A stretch of 64,000 nt of DNA from Agaricus subrufescens (GCA_029945375.1 CM057066.1:310001-374000), one strand, 5' to 3'. Positions 22,312-33,091 are shown, numbered from the stretch's first letter. Notes: generated by a model from the letters alone, not told the origin. Program-made: numbers and translations.

Positions 22312-23776
22312 ATGGCCGCCTGCGATGACTCTACCCGGTCTTGCCACTTTTCCTTGACCGAGGGAGAAACGATTCGATCGTCGAGAGTATACGCGTAAAG
22401 GTAAACCACCAACTTTCTTGTACATATCCTTCTCACTCTCTTCCCACAGGATGGTCACTCATCCTATTCCAGCATCCAGACCCCTATACGTCGTGACACC
22501 CCCAAAGAAGTGCAAGCTGGTTTCGACAGTAAAGAATACGGGCTCGTCTGCTCTAACAACCACCACCAAGACAGCAACTGCTCCATTCACTCCCTCCGAC
22601 ACAAACTTGGATTACCGCAGTAGGACATTTCAATCATGGAATAAACTCTACTTTACCCAAGGTTACATCGAAGTCGAAGTCGCCTTCCCAGGATCGGATG
22701 AAAACTCCAAAGCATACGTCAGTACCACCTTCCTTCCTACCTTGATAGTGCGCGAGCTGACCATACCCTCGATAGTGGCCTGGTGCTTGGACAATGCGAA
22801 ACCTGGCAAAACCGGGATATAAAGCAACCACCAACAGGCCGTGGCTGCACACGCATGACTCATGTGAAGTGGGAGTATTCCCAGTCAGACGAACCCCAAC
22901 GGTCTCACCCTCGTGGCAGCGCCTCACTCCGATAAATCAAGGTCAAATTATGACTTCAAGCTGAGTTGGTTATCGGGGCAGAGAGTATCGTAAGTGCCTC
23001 GTCTTGGATACTCTACTTTTAGCTAATGTTTCCCAGAACATGTTCTTACCCGACGCAGATTAGCCGGGTTCTGTGTATACCATGGGTCACGGAGCCCCCA
23101 AAATCGATATCTTTGAAGTTGAAATCAATGGAACAAGCGATGTGACCCAAGTCGCGTCTCTGTCTGCCCAGTTCGCACCATTCACCCACAATTACGAGTA
23201 CAACACAGATGCCTTAACTATCTCCAATCCTTCATTCACCACCCCCAACGGTTATCACGGTTCGGCTCTAGAGCAAGCTATTTCGGGATTGATGCCAGTT
23301 CCGAGTGGTATGTCTCAAGGTTTGGTGCAACCTCCTCAACCGAAGCTCTACAAGGTTTTCGGGTTCGAGTGCTGGTCAGATCCGAATGATCTGGGTTCTG
23401 GATATATCCAATGGAGTGCGGTTGGGATGCCGTTGTATAAGATGGGTACATCTGCTGTGCGGCCAGATCCCGCGACACAGGGGAGTTCAGGCGCCAGACG
23501 GACGTTGATCCTTGTTGACTTCATGTCCATCGTTTTGAACTTAGGTATATCATGTATGTCGGCATCCTTAGCTATTCGAAACATGATACGACCCTTCACC
23601 TCCCTGTTTAACAGCAAATTGGCAGACGACTGACACCACAATGCTATTATTCCCCACTGAGTTCTTAATTACTTATGTAGGGGTTGATCAGAGGATGGAC
23701 TCGATCAATAGAGGGTGTGGTGTCAAGGAATCCCTGAGCGCGAATTATGTCGCAAGTCATGTTAACATCTATGAAG
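22312..23776 (+). pseudogene. SKN1/KRE6-like GH16 beta-glucan synthesis protein, broken copy 2
   Basis: Recognisable pieces include YRSRTFQSWNKLYFTQGYIE (22613-22672), then a degraded stretch, then HDSCEVGVFP followed by a one-base loss before QTNPNGLTLVAAP. The next blocks are LSWLSGQRVS with a GTAAGT donor, GHGAPKIDIFEVEING (from 23083), FGFECWSDPND...GYIQW, VLNLGIS with a GTATGT donor, and the C-terminal exon NWQTTDTTMLLFPTEF...VDQR (23623-23776). It lacks the N-terminal cytosolic, membrane and early catalytic parts found in copy 1. The first catalytic Glu is Lys. Family members act in cell-wall beta-1,6-glucan synthesis in the secretory pathway; this copy cannot encode a full protein. Confidence 0.75.
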
Positions 23777-24342
23777 GTGAGTTGTTTTTCAGTTCGTCGG
23801 TGGCCTTCGATGGTCTCGTACTTGTAAAATTATCTGTCTTCTTTCGGTATCACCTTGGCACTACTCGGACTCACCGGCTCGGAAACAATTCTTCGTTTCC
23901 AGCCCAGCAATCTCCCGATTCTGTTCCCCTCTATAACCGTTGTACTTGATAAGTCTGCTCACGTCCTTCTGTTTTCTTATGTCTAGAGCACGATACTGCG
24001 ATGCGGCCTTATGCAAAGCCGAGAAATAAGCCCTACAATGGACCATACCAATGCCGCATACATCCCACTGACCCTTTATCTCACAACGCTGTTTATCTTC
24101 ATTGCTCTTTCTTAGTAAACATCCGGGGCCACTCTTTGTCGTTTTAATTTCTAGATATCATCACGCTGTCTAATCTCCCCGCCCTCAGTCACTTTGTTTT
24201 CAAAGGTGGAGCTCTTTTTTCTTTCATGGAGGGTTCTCGGTCGGCTATTGTGCGTACCTATGTGCACCATTGTCCTCTTTTTTTATATATTAATATCTGG
24301 TTTACCTATTACACCGCATGATCTTAACTCTTGTTTACGACT
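23777..24342. other. 3' flank of GH16 copy 2; gene-free
   Basis: Aligns with 12630-13060 up to about 24150. From there to the gap the sequence is T-rich and holds nothing I can name. Confidence 0.5.
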
Positions 24343-24442
24343 NNNNNNNNNNNNNNNNNNNNNNNNNNNNNNNNNNNNNNNNNNNNNNNNNNNNNNNNNN
24401 NNNNNNNNNNNNNNNNNNNNNNNNNNNNNNNNNNNNNNNNNN
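24343..24442. other. assembly gap of exactly 100 N
   Basis: One hundred N bases, the usual placeholder for a gap of unknown size. It falls inside a Gypsy element, whose pol gene and left LTR are missing and presumably lie in the gap. Confidence 0.99.
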
Positions 24443-24998
24443 TGATCGGATCTTCGATACGCCAATTTTGCACGTATATCCCCGCCGCGTTTCTAGCTAA
24501 CTCGCTAGTGCGTTTAGGGATTTCCAGCGAAGCGGTATCTACTACATCCCAACCATTCTCCTGCGAGGAAGTACTGTTTAGTCCCGTTTCTGATCTTAAC
24601 TCTGTTTCCACTTCTAGGGTGTTGTTTCCTGTAGGGACTCTTCTCTTACTGATCACTTCTTTCCACATTTCTCTGAGTTTAGGTGCCATAGCTAGTAACT
24701 CCTGCTGTGTTAAGGTAACCTCCTTGCCGAATAGACGCGTCAAAACCTCTTTAATATCGACATTTTCCTCTACTTGAGTCTGATGTTTATAACTAGGAGG
24801 CTTTCTGGTCTCATTCATGTATCTGGCTGGTAAAGGTGGTACCTCCACTACTGGTTTCATAGCCGGCACTCTTCTATAAGGGAACACTCCTCTGTTGTCT
24901 GTAGTTCTATTTCTTTTCTCTGTATCGTCCTCGGTCGTCTGATCCTTCTGGAAGCGAACCTCTTTTCCAGAAGTCGACTTCTTCATTGGACTTTTCAA
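24443..24998 (-). CDS. Gypsy element second ORF, DUF4100-like, cut by gap
   Basis: About 185 residues before the gap. The region VDIKEVLTRLFGKEVTLTQQ with ELLAMAPKLREMWKEVISKR resembles the segment between gag and protease in basidiomycete Gypsy elements that databases call DUF4100. The frame overlaps the gag stop: GCGGATTTTTGA ends gag, while the -1 frame reads TTTTTGAAAAG onward. Expression therefore probably needs a -1 frameshift on the T run. Protease and reverse transcriptase should follow but are lost in the gap. Confidence 0.6.
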
Positions 24999-26971
24999 AA
25001 ATCCGCCTTCTTGGCGGCGGTCCTCTGAGTAAACAATTTCATCATTTGCTGTATGAGCTCATCTTCCTCAGCCGTTTCCGGTCTGGCTTGTGGCATCAGG
25101 TTTTGTACAAATGTTTCCATTGTTGCTAGACGACCTCTCATACGCTCCATTTCCAAAGCCTGTGCATTGGCTTTTTGTACATCCTCTCTTTTCTGGATAG
25201 CTACAAGTGGGATAGGCCTGGAGGTACTCGAACTAGTTACTGAATACCCGGTATCTGGTTCGTCTTCTCCTTGGGGTAGCTCAGGCGCTCCAAAGATAAG
25301 AGCTGCCATGGAAGCGGGCAAGTATTTTTCAACACTTTTTCTAATCGGTACTCCTGGTTCTCTGGGTATTCCGGAGCCATCTGCGAACCTTAGCTTCGAC
25401 CCATCCTGTACTATTTTTCCGTCCTTCTCGTCCTGAGTTTTATAAGGACAGACTATCCATCGATGCCCTGTTTCATTACAATAGAAACAATTCGAATTTG
25501 CGTTCGAATTGCCTTGGTAGCTGATCTGATTTTGTGACGGATTACGGTTCTGCTGATGCGAGTTAGTTGTTCCAAGCTTAGCGATACTGGCTGTTATATT
25601 GGAACTTAACGAGTCTACATAAGCTTGCATGCTCTTCTGGCTCGTTACTAACGATTCTTGCATCTCTTTTCGTCCAATCACTATGGAATCTTTTATCTGG
25701 CTAATATCTTGTTGCATAGCATCAATTTCCATTTGCACAGAGGAGGACGAACTGCTAGTTTCCTTTTTGATATTAGAAGTGTGTGATCGAGGGTTCCGTT
25801 CTCGGGCTGCGTCTATCGCATATACTCCTGTCAGGCTGTTCCCGTTAACTAGTTCGACCGCTTTTCTGATTACTTCTGAAATTGTATAAGGATCCTCGGA
25901 TCTTCCTTGTCCTTGTAATGCTTGACGGGTTCCTTGTAGACTTAGTCTGGCCACAAGTGCATCCCTGAAAGCTGGACTTAGAGTATTCACGAATTCTTCT
26001 ACTAGCTCCCTGTTGGAGATAATCGAAGGTGGCGCTTGGCACTTATTTGCTTGCGACTGGAACTGCCGACGGAAACTAGAGAAGTCCTCCTGATCGGTTA
26101 TTCCTATCTGTCTGAACTTTCTACAAATTGCCTTTAACTTGGCCACTGACCCTTTTTCTTCGGTCACTAGTTCAGGGTATTCCTCTTTTAATCGTTTTAG
26201 GAAGTTTGACCAATTCTGATTGGTGTATTCTTCAAAACTGATCCATTCGTCCCTGACGCTTTTGCTGACATAACTAACCATCCATTTAAGTTTTTCAGCG
26301 TCATCGGTAATACTAGATACTTCGAACTGACGTTCTAGATGCCAGATGAAGTCTCCTAGCTTGTCTATTTCGCCGTCCCATTTGGGTGCGCCTTGGGAAA
26401 AAGGTGCTGGCATATGTGGTGAAGGCATGTTTTGTGCTGAGTTCGAGTTTGATGATGCTGATGGTGCGGGTACTCTTTGATTAAGAGTAGGGCTACTAGC
26501 TCGGCTGTTTGGTAAACTAGTTTGCGCTGTATTAGGTAAAGGGGACACGGGCGAATTAGGCAGAGAGTGATAGACTGTGTTGTCTGCGGATTTAAACTGC
26601 CCTGGTATATCCAACTGTGATGAACTTTCGTCGAACACTGCTGGTTGATAAAATGGATTCGGTTCTGTGTCTGTGGGTGAAGAGATAACCGGTTCCCTAA
26701 ATCTGACCGACCTAGATCCGCTAGCTAGTTCTTCTGATTGGGCGCTCGTTTGGCTTTCGCTAGTTTCGCGAGCTTTTTGTTTCCTAGCTTTACGCTTTTG
26801 GAATAAGATCTGATCAGGATCGTCTAGTCTAGGAACTAGTTCGTTTGACTGAGAATTGTTAGTCTGTCTCGCTCTTGGATTGAAACGCGACAGAGTTGGG
26901 CTGGTATTGTTTAACTCTATGAAGCTTGGCTTCCTAGAGTGCTGAGGTTGGTTTTTCTGTTGCTCAGGCAA
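24995..26971 (-). CDS. Gypsy Gag with CCHC zinc knuckle
   Basis: Retrotransposon Gag, about 658 codons. The first 185 residues are S/P/N-rich and likely disordered. APKWDGEIDKLGDFIWHLER starts the retrotransposon-gag helical domain, which runs to about residue 390. A coiled-coil-like stretch follows, then the zinc knuckle CFYCNETGHRWIVC (C-x2-C-x4-H-x4-C) near residue 490. The frame opens at a TTG; the first in-frame ATG lies about 180 codons in, and the frame is also open upstream toward the LTR. A non-ATG start or an upstream exon is therefore likely. The stop TGA overlaps the next frame. Confidence 0.8.
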   Translation of the reverse strand: MPEQQKNQPQHSRKPSFIELNNTSPTLSRFNPRARQTNNSQSNELVPRLDDPDQILFQKRKARKQKARETSESQTSAQSEELASGSRSVRFREPVISSPTDTEPNPFYQPAVFDESSSQLDIPGQFKSADNTVYHSLPNSPVSPLPNTAQTSLPNSRASSPTLNQRVPAPSASSNSNSAQNMPSPHMPAPFSQGAPKWDGEIDKLGDFIWHLERQFEVSSITDDAEKLKWMVSYVSKSVRDEWISFEEYTNQNWSNFLKRLKEEYPELVTEEKGSVAKLKAICRKFRQIGITDQEDFSSFRRQFQSQANKCQAPPSIISNRELVEEFVNTLSPAFRDALVARLSLQGTRQALQGQGRSEDPYTISEVIRKAVELVNGNSLTGVYAIDAARERNPRSHTSNIKKETSSSSSSVQMEIDAMQQDISQIKDSIVIGRKEMQESLVTSQKSMQAYVDSLSSNITASIAKLGTTNSHQQNRNPSQNQISYQGNSNANSNCFYCNETGHRWIVCPYKTQDEKDGKIVQDGSKLRFADGSGIPREPGVPIRKSVEKYLPASMAALIFGAPELPQGEDEPDTGYSVTSSSTSRPIPLVAIQKREDVQKANAQALEMERMRGRLATMETFVQNLMPQARPETAEEDELIQQMMKLFTQRTAAKKADF

Positions 26972-27035
26972 GTGCCTTGAAGAAGTAGAAGTAAAAGGAT
27001 ATGAAATATCGAATAAAACCTTTACACTGAAACTG

Positions 27036-27053
27036 CCCTCGCGGTGGGCTCCA
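27036..27053 (-). other. candidate primer-binding site of Gypsy element 1
   Basis: TGGAGCCCACCGCGAGGG on the minus strand, 2 bp inside the predicted LTR end. It begins with TGG, the complement of the CCA end of tRNA. Confidence 0.45.
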
Positions 27054-27055
27054 GA

Positions 27056-28374
27056 TGTAGAGGTAGTAAATGAAACGTTAAGGGTGTAGCTAGTTTAATA
27101 AACACACCACACTTCACTAACTAGTACTCGTAAATGCAAGTTCGTGGGGAGATGTTCAAGAGAAAAGGTTATTTCGAAGTTAAAGTTAATAAAGAAGGAA
27201 TTCCAAATAAAAGAATCCTCAAACTTGTTCTAGCTACGAACGGGCCGAAGGGCTACGTGAACTTTGAACTCTAGCTACTGCGTTGTAGCCAAACTAAGTC
27301 GCACCAATGACGTTTAATGAGGAGCTGCGATGATCTAACTCGCCAGTTATCCACCGACTCCGCAATTACAACTCAAACTAGCACCGACTTACACCTCTGC
27401 TGGATATAAGCGTGCGATGGTAGCCTAGCTAGTCTCTTAAACTATCGTATCACTGTCAACCTAGTGAATTCTCTGAACGGGTAGCGTCTCCGACGTGAAC
27501 TGCTGAACTAGTCTGAGTTTTTCTAGAAGCTCTCTCGCAAGCTAGTTGTTATTCACTTATTAGATCGCTACTTTACAAATCACGATCCTCAAAGCTAGAC
27601 GTGGGCCGGAGATTGCTTGCCTTTCTTGACGCTAGCTAGAGGGTTTTTATATTCACATTATGCGTACAAATATTAACAAAGTAGTTCTACTATTACTAAG
27701 GGTATCATATGGACTGGGCTGAGGGTACGGATAGATCCTATCCGCACCAATCATCATGGTTGGAGCAGGTGCTGCCTGACGTCGCTTAGCACCTTACCCC
27801 TTCCAACTAACAATGGTAGCTAGTCCCCATTGTGCTACCCCTGGCATCCACATGGGTACGTTGTCAGGTTTCAGAATGCCGAAGGCCGCTTGGCTGAACG
27901 TTCTATCCGTTCAGATTCGTTATCGATATGTGATGAGAATCCTAATCGGTGATATGTCCGGCTAGCTAGTGGGTCCACGATAATCTGATGGGATTTCAGC
28001 TCGCTAGTTTGCGTGATAGCCGTTCCCTGTCCGAGCCGATGTCTTCTGCGGGTCAACTGCTTCGAATAGTATATCTCGGGAGGAGTGATCTGTAGTTTCG
28101 CTAAGCATAAATCGACGTTTCGTCTAGGTAGTTAGAGCGTCATCGTCGTATTTCGGCCTAATTAGTTGTCACCACCAGATCTAATGCCTCTACTCGGATC
28201 ATTCCTGGTAGCTAGTGACTATATTTGCCTTACACGGTACAGTTTTCCCGTATAAGAGTCAAGGCGGATTTATCAGACTACGAGAGATACTATTGAGGTG
28301 TCGAGAGATGGTTAGGTTCTGACCCTGCACCTTGGCTAGTGGGTGTTATACCCTTGTAAATACTAGCTAGTACA
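27056..28374 (-). repeat. 5' LTR of Gypsy element 1 (about 1,319 bp)
   Basis: On the minus strand it begins TGTACTAGCTAGT at 28374 and ends CTACA at 27056, giving TG...CA ends. It is followed after 2 bp by TGGAGCCCACCGCGAGGG (27053 downward), a plausible tRNA primer-binding site. The motif CTAGCTAGT or GCTAGT recurs about fifteen times through it. It contains no gene. The partner LTR is not in the window, so the boundaries are predictions. Confidence 0.6.
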
Positions 28375-28403
28375 TTTCTACGCGTAAAACGGCGCGGGCC
28401 GTA

Positions 28404-31400
28404 TCAACGGAACGAAGTTTCTCCAATGGGTTCTAGAATTTTGAAAGGTCCGTATCGCTTGTTGTCAAATTTTCCTGAAGGGCAGTTTGATCGCACATTT
28501 GTCGCTTCTAAGAAGACGAAGTCTCCTTTGGATAAGGGGTTCTTTTGCCATTTCAGATTTCCACATTCAGACATGGTGAAGTTGTATTCTTCCAATGCTG
28601 CTCGTGCTTCGTCTCGGGTTTTTTCCAGTTCCGCAGTGAATCCGTTGGCCAGGGGGTTATCCAAGTTAAACGGTTAGGTTTCCTTTCCACAGGTGGATGC
28701 CATAGGTGAGGAAGAACAGGGTTTGTTTAGTTGCAGCGTAGGTTTTGTCATTGTATTGGAATTCCACAGTGGGAAGCCATTTCACCCAATCATTTTGTTT
28801 GTAATTGACGAAGTTTCGCAGGTAAGATTCTACTTCTTGGTTAATCCTTTCAGTTTGGCCGATGGTTTGGGAATGGTAGGCGGTGGATAGATTTCTCTTG
28901 ATTCCTAGGGCAGAGCATAATTCTTTCATGAATTTGGAGGCAAACTGAGGTCCTCTGTTGCTAATGATGTGTTTCAGTATTCTGTGTATGCGCCAGATGT
29001 CTTTTTTGTAAATTTCGGCTAGATGTTTCAACGTGAGAGAGGTTTTGGTGGGAATGAGGTGGATCATTTTAGAAAATCGGTCAACAATTACGAGTATGGC
29101 GTCATGGTCCTCGGATTTAGGTAGGGGTCCTATCATGTCTATGGATATTTCTTGCCATGGTGCTTCGGGGATGGGCAGCGGCTTAAGGGGTGTGTGACCG
29201 GGCTGTCAGTTTATTTTGTTCTTCTGGCATTCGGTGCATCCTTTTACAAATCTTTTGACATCTGTCTTGATCATGGGCCACCAGAAGGTTTGTTTTATAA
29301 GATTGAGCATGCGGTAGGACCCTGGATGTCCGATATTGGGAGTATCATGGTGGTCCAAAAGTATCTCGAAGTTTGGGTTTGTCTGGTACATAGATTTTTC
29401 TGTTTCGGTAGGTGATGCCATTCTCTTCCCAGAATTGGTTGGGTCTTTTGTTTCTTTCCTGAGTGACGCGGTGTTCTTGATGGTGGGAGTTACTGATTTG
29501 TTTCAGGGTGTTGGGATCTACGGAGATGGAGAAGTTTCGATTTAGGAGCATGGTGGTTTTCAGTGAGGTGGGCATTTCGGATAGAGTTCGTAGGATTATG
29601 CGGTCTTTGAACATCTCAATTTGGGTTTCTTCTTTGGGGGTTTCGTGCTGGAAGAGTCTGGATAGGATGTCGGCCTTGACGTTTGTTTTGCTGGGGATGT
29701 GTCGGAGTAAGTAGTTGTATTCTTGGAGCATAAGGTACCATCGGGCTTGACGAGCATTCAACTTTTGTGGTTCGCGGAAGTATTTGAGATTTTTGTGGTC
29801 GGTCCAGATTTCAAATAGGTGTTTGGTGTCAAGTAGGTAGTGTCTCCAGTTTTTGATTGCCTTGACTATGGCAAGGAGTTCTTTGTCATAGATTTCGTAG
29901 TTCTTTTCTGCGTTGGTAAGGGCTTTGGACATAAAGGCAATCGGGTGCCATTTTCCTTCTTGTTCCTGGGATAGGACTGCTCCAATTCCTATGTTAGATG
30001 CGTCAGTTTCGAGTCTGAATTTTCCTTCGTTATCTGGCAGAGCTAGGACAGATTCATTGGTGATGGTGGTCTTGATGGCTTCGAAGGCGTTTTGTTCTTC
30101 GGTAGTCCATTTCCAGGGTTTTGGTGTTTTACCTCCCTTCAAGGCATTGAGCGGCGCAGCGAGAGTGCTAAAGTCCTGGATGAATCGTTGATAGAAGTTT
30201 GCGAAACCAATGAACCGTTCGATGTCCTTTACACAGGTCGGCATTTTCCAGTTTCGAACTGATTTGACCTTTTTGGTCTCCATGCTTGCTTGGCCATCGC
30301 CAATGACCGTTCCGAGCATTGAAATTCAGGTCGCATTGAATTCACATTTGGTTCGTTTGAAACACAGGTTGTTTTCGTCTGCTATTTTTAGGAAACATAG
30401 GGTTCATTCTTCCAGTTCAGTCAAGGAGTCAGCAGGGATGGCGAAGTCGTCAATGTAGTTGACTAGTGAACCGTCTTGGATCATTTCTCGTAAGATGGTG
30501 GTCATCCAGCGGGAGAAGGTGGCTGGTGAGTTGCACATTCCAAAGAACATTACCGTTGGTTCGAAGAGTCCGCAATTAGTGAGGATGGCACCTTTCCATT
30601 CGTCTCCTTCTTTGATTCGCACATTGTTGTAACCCCAGATGATGTTGAGTTTGTTGAAGTATTTGGCGTGTTTTAATTTTCCGATGACTTCACTGATTAA
30701 GGGTAGAGGGGTTTTGTCCTTGATAGTGACCATGTTGAGTTTGTGGTAATCCTGGCATAGCCTCAGCGATCCATCTTTCTTGGGTACAAAGAAACAAGGG
30801 GCGGCGTAGGGGCTTTTGGAGGGTCGGATGCGTTTAGTAGCGAGGTTCTTGTCCAGGAATTTATTGAGTTCGATTTCCTCTTTTGGGGTCATCTCATAGA
30901 CCTTAGCATCAATTTCATTAGGGGCATCCAGTAGGAGGTTGACCTCATGGTCCCATTGGGTTCGTTCGGGTAGTTTGTTGAAGTTCTTCTTATTAAAGAG
31001 GTGGGTGTAGGGACACATGTAGTTTGGTAGGTCGAGGGGGTTCGTGGGGTCAGGTTCCTTTTCTTCTTCGAAGTCTTCCCATTTGGTTTGGAGGTGTTGT
31101 AAGTGTTCCGGTAGTGAGAAATTGGTGTGTTTGATTGCGCATTCAGGTGGGCATCTGGAGAAGGTTACGGTCCCTCGGTTCCAGTCAATTTCCAGGTTAT
31201 GTTTGATTAACCAATCATGTCCAATAAAGATATCCGCCGAGTCCAGTTCGGCTACTACTGCGTCGATGTTTTCTTGGTGTCCTTCTATGTTTAGATCCAG
31301 GTTAACAAATTTGGTGATAGGTTCTTTTCCACTTGGGGTTCCATCGGCATTTGTTGCCAGAATGGGGCGATTGAGTTTATGGGTGGGGATCTTTTGTTTG

Positions 31401-31560
31401 TGAACAGTTCATTTGTCGATGCAGGTATGGGTACATCCAGAGTCGAGCATTGTTTTGGCTTGGAAAGTTCCTCCGTCGGGTTTGGTGATCTTGGGTTTGA
31501 GTATTAACTCCTGCACTCCTAGTCGTTTCTGAGGGCAAACATATCGATTTCTTATACGGC
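28404..31560 (-). pseudogene. Gypsy pol pseudogene: protease, RT, RNase H, integrase
   Basis: Domains in order are protease LDSGCTHTCID (about 31455), RT from RIRPSKSPYAAPCFFVPKKD (30404-31018), RNase H with ETDAS...YDKELLA...WTDHKNL (29345-30319), integrase zinc finger with GHPGSYRML and CTECQKNK (29206-29421), the catalytic core (28666-29136), and a C-terminal region ending at 28404. The RT motif that is normally KLD reads KLNIIWGYNNV, although YIDD is kept. In integrase the second catalytic Asp is Asn (SNRGPQFA). Stops occur at the RT/RNase H junction (TGA after ELEE), inside the linker, and between integrase blocks. The protein cannot be made intact. Confidence 0.85.
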
Positions 31561-31755
31561 TAGATACATTGGTTCATGAGTTTGTGCCTACTCTGAACCT
31601 TTGGGAAAATCTTGCTGAGCTTCTTCGGCAGTTCCTTCTTCTCCAGTGGTGATGGCACGAATCTTGGTTTGTTTCTTGGGGCTTCAGCAGACTTTAGCGA
31701 TGTGGCCTGGTTTGCCACAGTTATAGCATTCAATGTTGGATTTAAATCCTCCATT

Positions 31756-32718
31756 TCAGCATTCCCTCTTGATGTGGCCAAATTTGCCACATTTGAGGCA
31801 TTTGGGCTTTCCGTCGGCAGACCATTCCAATCTTCTGGCTCTGATCTCCATGGGTTGTCCACTTCCTCCATAGGTAACTCCAGTAGCAGTGCGATGGTCG
31901 TTTCGTCGTCTTTCAGTATCTTCCCATCCCTTTCCTACAGATCCTATGGCAGCGATCCATCCTTTAAGGGTAGTGGGGATGGCAGTTGGGGGGTATCCCA
32001 AAATGGTGTGGATGACGTCTAATCTAGTGTGTTGTTTCAGGAGGTAGAGCGCACGATCTTCGCTGGATTTAGATTGATGGACAAGGGCAGTGAATTTGAC
32101 AAGGAAGTCGTTGGTGTGAAGGTTTCCCTGTTTGAAGGATTCGATCTTGTCTTTAGTGATCTGCTGTTCATTTCCAGGTGAGAAAGTGTCCACAATTTCT
32201 TCGGCAAAAACTTTCCAATCCGCGGTGTCATCGCCTTTGATAATTTTATCCTCCCATTGTTTGGCGAACCATCCTGGGATTTCTCCTCTCAGGCGGTTGG
32301 TAACGAGGAGTATCTTTGAATCTGCGTCATTGTACTTGCTGAATCTGAGGAAAATTTCCATTCCTCTCCACCAATCGTTAAATTTGTTCCTATCTCCATG
32401 GAAAAATCCTGGTTCCATAACATCCTTGTGGTTGATCGCGTTGGTGGACTTGGTATCGGTGTTGTTGGTTGCCATTTCTCTTAGTTCTAATTCTTCGAGT
32501 TCTCTTGCTAGTCGATTTAGGTCTTCGTCGAGTGGTGTGTTCTTTGGTATTTGTTCTGGTTCTGGGTCTTCTGGTTCTTGTTCATTGTTTTTGGATGGGG
32601 GTTCTGTTTCCTGGTCTTCCTCTTGTCTGAGGGCTTCAAATCTGTTTCCGCTTCGGTGTCCTTCAAAGAAGATTGTTTCAAAGTTGATTCCGAATAGTTC
32701 TGTGTTGTCTGTGCTCAT
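31756..32718 (-). pseudogene. Gypsy Gag, truncated by stops at the zinc knuckles
   Basis: ATG at 32718 starts MSTDNTELFGINFET, an acidic N-terminus, then the capsid-type region from PGFFHGDRNKFNDWWRGMEI to about residue 270. The first zinc knuckle CLKCGKFGHIKREC is followed at once by TGA where Trp is expected. A second knuckle, CYNCGKPGHIAKVC, follows downstream in frame and is again followed by TGA in the Trp position. Both stops fit TGG to TGA transitions. The intact ancestor would have been a two-knuckle Gag. Confidence 0.8.
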
Positions 32719-32796
32719 ATACTGAGCCGGTCATGGTTTCCTGCCTCAATGACTAGAGGTCTTTCTGCAAGGTGAGCTTTACGACGCTTTACCAAA

Positions 32797-33091
32797 TGTT
32801 ACGACCTTATAGCGATTAGCTCAGGTTGCAACTTAAGGCAAAGACTTGAGAGCGATAAGGGAATATAGCGAGTTGGTAAAGCGTAAGGAAATACAGAGTA
32901 TAACTACGCTACTTATAGAAGAGTTGACTACCTAATAATAGAAGTAGAAGTCAGGCTGAGTAAGTGTACCCAAGGTGTCTGACTAATGGTGAGAACGGTG
33001 CTGAGTAAACATGGGAACGAGTACACGGATAAGGAAATGGTAGCATGTGGTCCTGGGTCAGGGGGACGGATAACGGGAATAGTTCGTAACA
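32797..33091 (-). repeat. 5' LTR of Gypsy element 2 (295 bp)
   Basis: Bounded by the inverted ends TGTTACGA (32797) and TCGTAACA (33091). On the minus strand TTTGGTAAAGCGTCG follows directly, so a TGG-starting primer-binding site lies 2 bp inside. Size and ends are typical for Gypsy LTRs. Confidence 0.7.

Larger units (their letters stand above)
24443..28374 (-). mobile_element. Gypsy-type LTR retrotransposon 1 (pol lost in gap), nested in element 2
   Basis: Minus-strand order is 5' LTR (28374-27056), primer-binding site, gag (26971-24995), a second ORF in another frame (24998 to the gap), then the gap. The right LTR end at 28374 abuts the truncated integrase C-terminus of the second Gypsy element, so element 1 inserted there. 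The coding frames are open over 660 codons, which suggests it is younger than its host element. Confidence 0.8.
28375..33091 (-). mobile_element. older, degenerate Gypsy element 2 with 5' LTR
   Basis: Minus-strand order is LTR (33091-32797), gag (32718-31756), protease, reverse transcriptase, RNase H, integrase, then truncation at 28374 by element 1. Stops, frameshifts and replaced catalytic residues make it non-autonomous. Its left LTR is not visible. Confidence 0.85.

Noticed and set aside
32132..32725. 197-codon plus-strand ORF
   Set aside because: Antisense to the Gag of Gypsy element 2, with low-complexity Ser/Leu content.
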